Assembly: GCF_964199755.1 (NCBI RefSeq)
Contig: NC_133901.1
Location: 10,989,556-11,053,555, forward strand
DNA length: 64,000 nt
Direction of reading: 5' to 3'
Source: Larus michahellis
Taxonomy: Eukaryota; Chordata; Aves; Charadriiformes; Laridae
A model generated the notes under the pieces. That model searched no databases, was not told the DNA's origin, and saw only the letters and a program-made list of their open reading frames with translations. The first letter of the stretch is position 1. The number at the start of each line of letters is the position of its first letter. Position numbers and translations under genes: made by a program. This document shows positions 39,421 to 51,200 of the stretch, one piece after another.

Positions 39421-41400
39421 TTCAGGCGGGCGCTCTTGTAGCAGTGGGTTTTGCTTGCAAAGGCAGTGATAAACACACCCCCCTCCCCGGTCGCCGAGCA
39501 GACCTTATTTATGGTGAGATGTACAATAAGTTTCTGGCAGTAGATAATGGGTGTCACAACTACACCAGAATCAAAACTAGTTTTTAAATATTTCTAACTG
39601 CTTCTCGTCCCCAGTGGGGCGCCCAGATCCATCCCTCTGTCCATTCTACCCCACCCTATCAGAAATATCACAGAGAAGTAGCTATTCCATTAGGACATGT
39701 TGTAAAAGTAGAGGCTCAATGTGTGCTCTGAGAGGAGAGGCTTCTCTCAGAGCTGGCTGTTTGGAGCAGTGAAGCCTCTAGGATGAGGATTTCTGTAAAA
39801 GTCAAGGTGTGCCGGCCCTAGGAGGTGTTCTCACTGTACGGCAAGTCAGGGGACAGAGGAACCCTGCAGCACACCACAACCCTACTTTCTCATTTCCTTC
39901 TGAGAACACCGGCAACACACTTAAGAAAGCTGAAGAATGGATCGTGGAGATCCCAGTGCAAGCACGCTACACATTCAGCTTTGAGAAGCAAATAAACTGG
40001 CGTAACTCTTTGATTGTGAAGTGGAATTTCTGTACATCATTCCTGATCTAAAAATCCAGACGAATATCAGCGTCTCTTACTTTCTCCTACAGAATCTATA
40101 TGGTCTCCTCAGCACTAGGACAACACTGCCTTTATTAAGAATAAGGTTACAGAATAGCACAATCCTTTCAGCCTAGATGATAGCCTTGAATACCAGCTTA
40201 CGAAAACTACGGTCACTACAGGAGTCTGTCCAAAGAATCAGATGAGAATAGCTTAGAAGAAGAGGTAAAGAGCAAGTTTTAAACTTCAGCTGTCCTTAGA
40301 ATCTTTCCCTCCCTTCCCACCAAAAATACCTCACCCTTTGCTGGTAACACCTTTGATTTCATCCAAAAGCCCTTTGCCAACAATGTGAAACAGCTCTCAG
40401 CTCTACAAAAGGCACTGCTGCAATGCGAGTGAGCTTCTTGCAGGGTCTCCAGGATCCTAGGAATGTTGGTGGTGTCACTGTTCTGTTACCATGACAATGA
40501 CAAACAAATACGTGACCAGTTGTGCATGTGCTTGTTCCTGACACACAAGAAATACAAGATGATAAGCGTCAGTTTATTCGATTCCCACCTTTTCATGTCT
40601 TTCCTCTTGCATTTTAATTTGCGCTGTGCCAGAGTCTCTTGCGTGTCAACATACACATATCTACACACACACTCCTTGCAGACTTGTAAAACTGGAGGGA
40701 CATTTTGATCTTTTCTTTCTTCTAGCCAAGGAAATCAGCAAACAATTACCATAACTTTCCTGTTACTGAAGTTACAATATCATTATGCTAGAATTGTATC
40801 TTACAATGAATATGTTTTTATTTTAAAAAGTAAAATCAAGCCAATATGAAAATGATAAATGACTATGAAAATCAAGCTAATATGAAATGTCTGCCATCCA
40901 AAGAAATCTGAAAAAAGCTGGGATTTTTGCATGCGTAAAAAAACCCATAAGAACAGTGCGAATATGGACATTCTACTCTTTAGTTAAAAAAGTAGAAATA
41001 AGGAAGAATTAAATACCATTTTTTATAATCTAACTTCTGAAAGAACACAGTTCTGAATAAAGTCAAGATAGCAGCCCTTTCATCCAGTATAGAATGAAAA
41101 AAAAAAGTATTCTTTAAACAGAATTAGTTCATGAAACGGAAGTTTGATGAGGAGGCTAAAAATGAAGTGATTTGGCAACCTTTGTAAAAAATTAAGGTTA
41201 AATACACAGGTGCAGGGGAAGCAATTCATAGTGCATCTTTAGGCGCTGAAATGTGAATTAAATTACCCTTCCCCCCGCCGCAGAAGAGGCTGACTACTTT
41301 CCGACATTCTGTTTCTCCTCCCCAAAAGGCTTTACCTTGAAAAGCCTTGAGGTTTTGAGTTTTTACGTTGAATAGTTTTCACTAGTATAAAGGTATAAAA
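39420..41400. other. Intergenic spacer between AMMECR1L and SAP130
   Basis: About 2 kb of unremarkable sequence with no recognisable gene, repeat family or RNA. One 80-codon plus-strand frame (39809-40051) shows no known domain and ends in ordinary AT-rich sequence. Confidence 0.55.
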
Positions 41401-41429
41401 ACTGCTCACGTACAAAAACCTCCAAGTCC

Positions 41430-41435
41430 TTTATT
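41430..41435 (-). terminator. SAP130: Candidate distal SAP130 poly(A) signal (AATAAA)
   Basis: TTTATT on the plus strand reads AATAAA on the minus strand, about 785 nt downstream of the SAP130 stop codon. Use of this site would put a 31-A run (41592-41622) inside the 3'UTR. It is the alternative to the proximal signal at 42121-42126. Confidence 0.35.
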
Positions 41436-41589
41436 AATGTTTTCAGGATGTATGTGGTACATACAATTAACATTACACCAGCTACAGGAAGTCCCCTATT
41501 GCAAGAGGTACTTCAAAACAAGTATCCCAGAGCACCAACAAAGACACACACGCACACTACAAAATCACTTTGAAATGATTTTCCCCCCC

Positions 41590-41591
<2 letters not shown>

Positions 41592-41622
<31 letters not shown>
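41592..41622 (+). repeat. Homopolymer T31
   Basis: An uninterrupted run of 31 thymines, read as A31 in the direction of SAP130 transcription. It lies about 600 nt downstream of the SAP130 stop codon. No retroposon body was recognised next to it. Confidence 0.9.
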
Positions 41623-41627
<5 letters not shown>

Positions 41628-42120
41628 TTGACAGCTAGGACTTCTGAGCCATTGGAGATTTTGAATGTGGCAGATCTCCTAGTGCAGTGGCACTGGTTTA
41701 AGAAGGCTCCTTCAGACACTGGAAGGTCAGAAGAACAAGAACTGAATGGGGTAACTGAAAGCAGTGTCATTTTCAATGCTTTGAAGCATGGCTGCTGCCT
41801 GGGCCGATACCTGCGTGTCACCCTCCTGGTGTCCCCTGCAGAATCTTCTTCTGTGGTACAGGTGTATACACACCTTGTGTACATTTACCCCTAAACTGCA
41901 GAACAGGAGGAGAGCACTGTCCACCACACATCGCATCACTAGTTCCAATTAGTAGGCACCGACACATCAGGAGGGTTAAACAAATGGGACTGGAAAGACT
42001 TTAAAAAGAGATGAGCCTGAGAGAAATCTTTGTTCATTATGACAGATCAGTGACAATCCCTTTCAGGTCACCAGGCTTCACATGTCCATCTGTTGCCATC
42101 TGTTCCCTAAACTCATCCTT

Positions 42121-42126
42121 TTTATT
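42121..42126 (-). terminator. SAP130: Candidate proximal SAP130 poly(A) signal (AATAAA)
   Basis: TTTATT on the plus strand reads AATAAA on the minus strand only 94-99 nt downstream of the SAP130 stop codon (42222-42220). It is the first canonical signal met by the transcript and would give a very short 3'UTR of roughly 0.12 kb. Confidence 0.5.
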
Positions 42127-42219
42127 CAGATGCTCTGCTTAAAAATAAGCCCAAACTACACAAAGCTTCAACTCCATTCTGTACAAGTTCTCCATTTCTC
42201 CAGAGTCATTATTCTGGCT

Positions 42220-45200
42220 TTACACCTTCTCCTTTCGCTTTAATTTGGATACTTTCTTGACAGTTCCATTCTTGTTTAGAAGCTTCAAAACACGATCCTT
42301 GTGATCCAAGACCTTTAGCATTGAGTCTCGTGCCTCATTGATTTGATCCATCACAAGTTTACACCTCTGCATATTCCCCTGAAATGAAACACTGTCGTCA
42401 TTAACAGCAGACTGTCCAGTTTAAACAACCGCTGTGCCTGTTCCTAATACTTGTATATACTGTTTTCCATCACTTGTAACTTATGGCACTGGAAACACAG
42501 GAAGAGTACCTATGTGATTTTTTTTTTTTTTTTTTTTTTTAAAAGCCAGCTTTAGCTTTTACTAACTGCAGTAGAATATTTTGTAATTCAGGGTAAAACA
42601 GACAGTTCTGCTGGGTTGAGAGGCCACAGGAACCTACCTGTATCAGTTCATTGATTCGATGCAAGTCGTCATCGGTTGCTGCCTTTTTCTTAGGAATGAG
42701 TCCCTCCTGCAGGGCGGTCAGTCTCTCGTACACATCGTGCTCCAGGTTTGTCTAAAAAGACATTAGCACTCCATGAGAAGGCTCGCTGCTAGCCCAGAAA
42801 ACATTCGCCCACATTAAGAAAGCTACACGGAGAAGATGATAATCCGTTCCCCTCAGCTGCTCATGTTAGTAATTCAGAAGATGGAGCCTCTGACGTAGAG
42901 TGTGGCACTATCGTTCTTGCTAACATCCTATTTACAGGATTGCTCCACTTCTGAACAAACATGGATCCTAACCAGAACTGCTTCCCCTATTTCTCACAAT
43001 ACTATTCCAGGAATGCAGAGGTTTTGGGGAGTTTGGTGCTAGAATGCAGAGCACCTACCTCACCCCCAACCTGAAACAGAAGCATCCAGGAATGTGGATC
43101 AGTGCTGCCTCCTCAGATCAGCCGCACCATCCCAAACAGACGCTTCTTCAGACCTGTGCATCAGCAGGAGGGAGTTGCCAATTTTGATCATCTGTACAAA
43201 ATACATCAGCTCTTATGTCTGGATCAAAACCAACACTCTGTTTCCAAGCCACTTACGCCACATTCCTGAGAAAGGGGAAAGCACGTCCCACTCCCTTTGG
43301 GCACTACACACCGGCTCCTTTACGGTATTCCCAATGTCAGATGACCATGTACTGAGTTTGTCAAAACATCCTCCTGTCTTACACACCTCTGTATTCCCCC
43401 ACGTCGTAGGAAGCTGGCAAGCCCCGTTCACCTACCAGCTGCAGCAGCTGTGCCGCACAGAGATGGACCTTCCACCCTTGTGCACGACAGGATACACCCT
43501 TCTGGTTGGCAATCTCCTGCAGCATAGCCTTCTTCTCTTCTGTCACCGGGAAACACAAAGAAACGTTACTCAAAATTTCAGGAATCTGCCAGGCCTCTCT
43601 TCTCCAACGAAAACACTAACCCAAATCCTGCTCTCCATATATCTTAGTGAATGAGGATGAGCAGTGTTTTGATTCAAACAGGAGAACAGCTACGCATCTG
43701 CCACATGTCTGACCACTGCTCTCGCTTTTTAACAGGTTATCTGTATTTCCAGAAAAATTGTATTATATACCATTTTTTCACCGTTTAAAGAATGTAGTAC
43801 TCCATGTTTCAAACACTCTGCATGAAAAAAGTAAAGGGTCCATCCTTTCCCTCTGAAATACACATCTACTCCCTCCTTGAGGTATTTACAGTCGCAAAAA
43901 CCTGATCTGCTTAAAAATGTTAAGATACAAGCTAAAAAGCTTGAAAACCAGCATCTGATCTCTATTTTCCTCACATTATAAAAAAAATAATTCTTTAAAA
44001 GCCCATTTGTTAGTTCACAAGCCTAGTTATGCTAAATCTAGAATGTTTTTGATTAAATTGGCAAGTTTGTTAGGTAGTAAGAAAATCAGAAAACTAAACT
44101 GTAGCGTATCACCACAGCTTGTCGCTTTTTTAAGGATTACTTTCTTTAGCATTTCTATCACTGTATAGCGTTTCTATCACTGTACGTGAATACATTTCTC
44201 AATTACCGTATGATTTCCTCTTTTACAAAACTGCAGCTAGCTCTATCTAATGTCCTTCCCTTCTTTTCTCCTCTGCCTTGAGAGCAGAAGAGATTTAGGC
44301 AACATCTAGCTACTGAAGGTCATTACCTCACTTATCAACCCTTCTTTTCCGTATTGCAATCAAAACCTTTTTGTGGGATTGCTTATTGACACCAGCTAAG
44401 TGCTCCTAAGGCACCCTGAAGAGGTATGCTGATGCAGTTCACCCCAGAAGAATGAAACGGTCAAACGGCAAAAAGCAGACTGACCTTTTACCCGGACATC
44501 GCTGTATCTCTGAAAGTGGTGGTAAGCGGCTTTCCAAGGATTGCGATAATGACGGAGCAGTGTGATAGGTGGCCTTGGACGCACAGGGACATATCTTACA
44601 CCTTCTTCATCTAGAAAAGGACGCAGGGAGAACTGTATTATTACCATCATTAATTAAGGAGGTGAAAAGAGATCAGCATGACACAATAACTGCAGTAGAG
44701 GATCAGTAAGCACCATCTCGTATAAAATGCTTTATCCATCAGAAAGGTTATTTCCCCCAAACGACACTATTCAGAAAGTGCTGAGAGACCGATACTTGGT
44801 TTCTGGGTTATTTATATTTTCAAAGCAGGAGAATGACAGAGCACCTTCTCTGAGAACCAACAGGAAGCAAAAATACAGACATTCAAATAAGAAGAAAGAC
44901 ACTAGAGATGATATTACCTATATACTCCTTTGGAGGAGACTTGCGCTTCTCTGCCTTCACCAGCAAACTTTTGGCCGTGGATTTCTCATCATCAGTACTG
45001 TTTGTTTCCATCATGTCCCCTTCCTCTGTGGAGATGACATGCTGCTGCTTACGGGGTTTCTTCCTCGGGGAGGCACCAGGTGGCAAATCGCTTGGAGGCA
45101 TCGAAAGGTTGTTGGCCAGCAATGCCAAAGACGGAGACACAGTACTTGTAGTCAAAGGAGGGACTGCTGAGCAGGGGGAAAAGAGGAAAAGAACCCAAAC

Positions 45201-48200
45201 CATCGTCAGCGTAAAGGTAACATGCTAGCATTGTCTGAACACTACCTCCAACAGTAGCTCCTGTCTCAGCACATTGTGAGGAGCATGAGGTATATGAGCA
45301 CTTCAGCTCCAGATGTGCAGAAGGACAGATATTAAGCCAGCAGCAATTGCTCAGACGAGCCTATATACCAAGATCTTTACTGCCTCATATGCAAAAACAC
45401 AAAGAATGACAGCAGAGACAATTGTCCCTCGGTTCCTTCATATCTGAAGCTTATGTTAGTTTAACGCTACAAAATGGAAACTATGCTAACATCTGTCTTG
45501 TGTTACTGTCAAAAGAGATATCTTCGTATGGGCGCCAGCATGGATCACAGTCAACAGCAAGCATGTCCCTTTCCTCTTGCGAGTTACACGCAATCAACTC
45601 GGGACTGCAGTACTCTTCTTGCAAGAGCCTACTGGTACTGCCAGGTCAGCAGCACCGCGTCAGTAGGCTGCCACACCAATCCATGCACTCTGAAGGCGGG
45701 CAGTAGAGCAGCAGGTAGCTTGAGGGAGCACTCCTTGTCGTGCAGAGGGAAAAGCTCAATCAGCCGTGGCTAATGCTGCACAAAGAAGTTCTGGGCTGGG
45801 ATCTCTTGACAACTGGCGTACCCGCAATTGCCAGTAAGAGACAAAAGAAGCCTGAAGAGGTCAATGCTATCTGCCTGCGCTCCAGGGACATCTGTAGCAA
45901 GCAGCTTCTTCTGTCACAGGACAACATACCGCTTTAAGAGTGATAAAACCAACAACTACACCAGAACTCCGATACTCAACAATGTGGGATGCACTGGTAT
46001 CATTTTGCCGCTGTATGGTGCCTGACCTGAGATCCATAAGGATCCGACTTTTACTGGTCATATCATCCGATAGCAACTACGGCCAAGCTGGATTAAGTAA
46101 GACAATATAATGAATATTTTTAAAAATTATAGAGAAAGATACCTGTGAATCACAGGAGGGCCCTATGAAGCAACGCTGGTCACTAGTTCTTCACATACAA
46201 GAAAGGCCTTTGGACCAGAATTGTAGGATTTGTGAGAAAACTGAAGTTAACTGAACTTGTCTGTAATTTATTGATACTGCTGCTGAGCGTGTGCGTTTTA
46301 AGCAAGGAATTCACTTGGACGCTTTGGCGTTGGATCATTTGAACACGAACAAAGCGGTCCCAGTAACAAGTGATTTCATGGGAGATCAGGCAGAAGGCAA
46401 AGAAGAACTTTATGAGTAAACAAGGCATATGGGAAGCCTTTGACTGGCGTTCTGTGCTACCATGAAAGAGATGCAATTTCATTTTCGGGATGGATGTGTT
46501 GAAATCCTCCCAATTCCTCCACTGTCTCAACAACAAAATAAACAACCTGATGATTAACAACCACCTACCAGATACTGGTCGCATTATGTCCATGGGCTCC
46601 ACCTCCTCTTTGATCTTTATCTCTGGTACGGCAGGACCCAGCACAGCTGATAGGGCACCGCTCATGGTTGATGGAGGAGCGGGTGCTGCCACAATTGTGG
46701 TAGAAGTTGGCGGAGCAGCCGGGACAGCTCCTGGAATGGTGGAGAGAGCTGCCGCGGGCTGCGAAGTGGGACTGGCTGCTGCGATGATTGTTGGAATGGC
46801 AGAGGGGGGCTGCTGGGAGGTGGGGGGGACCGCAATGGTGGGCTGCTCGCCACCTTGATTAGACACTGCCTCCATAGACACAGTGACTGGAGTGGCCATG
46901 GACACGTGGATTTCAGGTTTTGGCTTGGCACTGTAACACAAAAAAAGCAAAACCAATTGACGCTAACTGCATCTCAGTCATGACCACCTGGCACGGGGCG
47001 AGTGAGCCGAGCTGGATTCAGACTGTCCAGTTTTTCCTTGCACCCGCAAGTAATACCTGGCTCAGTAAGGTGTTTAACAACAGGAGAAGGTCTCATCCCG
47101 GTTACATTTCCTCCTCCACTCCCTTTCTAATCCCTTCTATTTATTATAGATGCTGTTTTCTTCCACTCACTGTAACAAGCAGATCTCATGACTAATTCCA
47201 GGTGACTTCAAAATACTTGTAAAAGGAGCAAGACAGTTTGACACTGCAGAGGAACAGGAGGATCTTTTACCCAAAGCTGTATTGCTCCCCGTGCTCTGTT
47301 TGCAAGAGCTCCCACTGTGGGTAATGGTTATAAAACCAGAAATTGTGAAGCCACTGAACTCAAATGAAGCAGGGTAGAAGCTCCATTTACCTTTCCTCAG
47401 CATTAATTTCCAAGTATTATAGAGAAAAGTTTCAAGGCCTATCCTTTAGAATGTTTTTTTTTCTTTGTTTCTCATGAAAGCTCATAACCACACCTTTTAA
47501 AAGGCTATTACTGCCTCAGCTTCACAACAGCAGAACCTGTCAACTCAAAGTTGTCACAATGACAAATTCAAAATAGATTAAGTTTCCCAAAAGAAAGGAA
47601 AACGCTCCAATGGCCAAAGAATACAAATTAAAAAAAAAAAAAAACCAAAACCCAACATAATGAAACTATTACAATGCAGTTGTTTGTTTGCTAAAGTCTT
47701 ACCCAGCAGGCCTCGGTGATCCAGATGTGCTTCGCATAGTACTCTCGACACGTGTGCTAGCTACTTCAGGTGGCTGAGGTGGAATTAAGCTTTTCCGGAC
47801 TGCCAGCCTGGAAGAGACAGACAGAACTAAGATTCTCGCCTCCCTCATGCGAAGACAAACACCACCAAGAGCAAAGGAATCGACCTGTTCTTGCCCAAAC
47901 CAGGACAGGAGTTACAGCTCTATCGTTGCACTCTGTCTACAGTATAGCTGATCCACTAACAGAGTCTCATTTTACTTTTCAAATCAGATGTTAAGTTCTA
48001 TTTTCTTTAAAGATAAAAGATTGGTTGCTCTGGCCTGGTTTCACCCCCATTTAGGGCTTTTCCAAGAACGCCAGCTTTGTGTTCACCCTGCCAGGCAGAG
48101 CATCTTAGTGAGCTGCCAGGCTCCAACAGCGGACAGGAGGAGGTCTGGCCACGCCACTCTCCTCCACTGCCACTGCAAGGCTGCGCAGATCATCTGGAAC

Positions 48201-51200
48201 TGGACGCTGCTCGGACAGGCATCTGCTTCGTTCAGCTGGACCAGACCGTGTCAAAGCCTGACTCCAAGACCTCCAGCCCTGAACGCAGACGTCAGGCAGC
48301 ACGGGGACAAATACAGGAAGTACTTTAAGGGCTATTCAGTCTCCTGTGGGGCTGGAAGTCAAATTGTTGTCCAAAATAATCAACCTCTCAAATGGAAACA
48401 TTCTTTCGTGGTCTACCTCTGTTTCTTTAATTTCTGTTTAAGTTTTACAGCCTGCAGCTTCTCTGCCTTAAAAAAAGGTTTCCACCCAAATAAATTAAAA
48501 AAATAATAATTCAATTTTAGTCTCATGGGACACATCAGTTCCAAACATTTTCAGTCGTTAGGCGCGAGGAAATGCATTGTTAATTCAAAAGCTGTCTCTT
48601 GCCTCTTTATTCAGGCATTTAAAAAAAATAATCAGACAGACAACATAAAATATTTTAAGAGTTTAAGTTACTCTCTCCCTTTTTTCTAATCAGATTTCCC
48701 AGCAGGGTACTAATCCTATCCTTTCTACTCAACCACATATTCTTCTAAGAAAAGCACTGAAGACAAAGCATGGAATTCTAATTTTAGTAGATTATAAACT
48801 CTCTGGTTTTATTACACTAAGCAAGAAAACCTCAAATCCACTTTCCCTCAAAAGGTCACTTTCAAGAGCCAGGAGACAAACCGTCCTCCTCCTCATTTTG
48901 TTACTGACAGCAACAGAAAAGTATATCCTGCCCCAGGGGAGGGAAAGCAGAGTGTTTCACAGATCAGCAGGTTACTCACAACCGCTGCTGACTGAATAAT
49001 CTGCTAGAACTTTTCTCATCTCCACTGAAATGATTCCATTTAGCCGGGCTAGATTGCACAGAAGCGTCACTCGCGTGTCACCTTCAGTTCTACTCACCCA
49101 TCCGTGGCTGGTTTCTTGCGGAGGATGCTCGGGCGTGGGGAAGAGCCCTGGGCCGGGGCACTGGCACTGGCACTCTGGCTGTGGGTTTGCACGACCGTAG
49201 TCGCTGCTGAAGCCGTGTTGAATGTGTTGCTAATAGGATTGGCGACAATGGTGGCTCCATCTGCCAAGACTACTGCTGGGAAGGATGGACATGGCGACAG
49301 CAGAGAGAACAGATATAGAGAGGAAAAAAGCAGCAGTTACTTGAGGAAACTTGATGACAAAGCAGGTGTTTGCAGGGTACGGGTTGTCCATGCTCCCTTG
49401 ACTCCCCCTGTGGCGCTTCCAGACTATTTTGTAAGCAATACCTTTGCTACGAGCAATCTGATCACTGAACCTTCTGCAGGGAAGATGGAAACTACCTCCT
49501 GCCTAACAACTGCTGCTAGGGAAATAATCTTTTCCAGAAGAAATCGAAAACGCAGAAATCTCTAGGGAGACCACCAACACAACTGGATCAACACAGTAAC
49601 GCTCCAGTTAGACCCTACGTGGCAATACATGCCACCTGTGAGCAAGCACCATCACCTGAGTCTACGTTCTGACCTTCTGCCAAAGCCTGTTTGGCTAACA
49701 ACCTGACGCAGAGCATTTAGACAGTCAGGAAGTCACCACGGAATACGTCTGCCAGCTTTGCAACAGCATATTCTCTTTGTTGCCATATCCCATGTCTTCA
49801 GTAAGTTGTTGGGGTTTCATCAGACCAATCATTTTTAAGGAAAGGGGGTTTCTCTCACAGTCCAAGATCAACTGCTGAAGGCACCTGGCCGTCTTTTAGT
49901 TGCTGCTGTGATCTAATGTGTAGAAAGAACAGTTTGGAGAACATCATTTACTTGTAAATGACTCTTCCCACAAGGAAAACCGAAGAGAACTGTTTAAGCT
50001 CAGGCACTACCAGTCTTTTCCACTGAAGTAACCCATTCAAGGCTACCCACGCTCTCCGCCCAGTGCGCTTAAAAAAAATAAATCAAGAAATAGGTAAAAA
50101 AAAAATATTTGCTGGGAGAATATGCATATGGGTGTATTTAGCGTCCACTACTGGACCAGAGAGACTAGAACAAGACCATTAATCAGAGTAAAATAAAATA
50201 AAAAAAAAAAAGCCACAAGTTGCAGGGCAGAAGTTCAGCTGCCGTGTCCGGGTCCGAAGCGCAGATGTGGCTGGTTGCCCTTACCTGAGGTCTTGGTGTC
50301 CGCCTGCGGCTGCTGAGCGCTGATTGGTGCTGGCTGCAGGCCCTGCGTGCCGATTGGTGTGGCAGGGTGGAGCCCTTGCGTCCCGATTGGTGCTGGCTGG
50401 ATGCCCTGGGCGCTGATTGGTGCCGGCTGGATGCCCTGGGCGCTGATTGGTGCCGGCTGGATGCCCTGGATGTGCCGGGCATGGGAGGCATCCACAGTCA
50501 TCAGCTGCATGGGGTTGAGGTGGACGGTGGAGGCCACTCCAACGCCAGTCTGAGCCGTGATGGCTGAGTTGGGCGCCTGGGCTGAAACTGGGAGCAGCAA
50601 CACAGAACACCTCATCACTCCTGCGCACGGGGGCGCCTCGTTTCCCCCCCCCCCCCGGCACCTCCCACTCCAATGTTTGCTTTCAAAGACTTTTTTTTGC
50701 TTTGAAAAATTAATTTGCCAGCCTGATTGGAGCAGTAATAAATTTGAAAGCAGCCAGACTGTCTGCCAGAAGAATGAAATGTTACTGTTTGCTTCCATTC
50801 CATTTTCTATTTCAAATTGCAACGAGAGAAGTTGTTCAAGTTTAACCCTACTTTTAAAGTTTGACTCAAATTACATTTGTACCCAGCTTCCAGTCTGAGA
50901 AATCCGTGCACTATTTTTGCTCGCTATCTTATTTTACAAAGCCTCTAAGTGCGGACACTTGGCATTTTCCCTGCTTAAAAAATAATAATTAAAAAAATAA
51001 GAAGCCTAAGCCATTTCTTTTCAAATGACAGTCTTTCTGCAGAGCTTATTATTGCATCAATTAAAAAAAACACACTCCAAACCTTTGACTGTACCAAAGC
51101 AAAGAGAGAAAGCAGAGACTCGAGTGCAAGTACCTTAAAACAGGCCTTACTTCCTTATTCTCTTTCCCCAGCCACATAATCATAAAACCCAAAGTTGTCC

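Noticed and set aside
46490-46858. 122-codon plus-strand frame opposite SAP130 exon 15
   Set aside because: A mirror of the real minus-strand exon, whose frame, splice sites and homology are all consistent.
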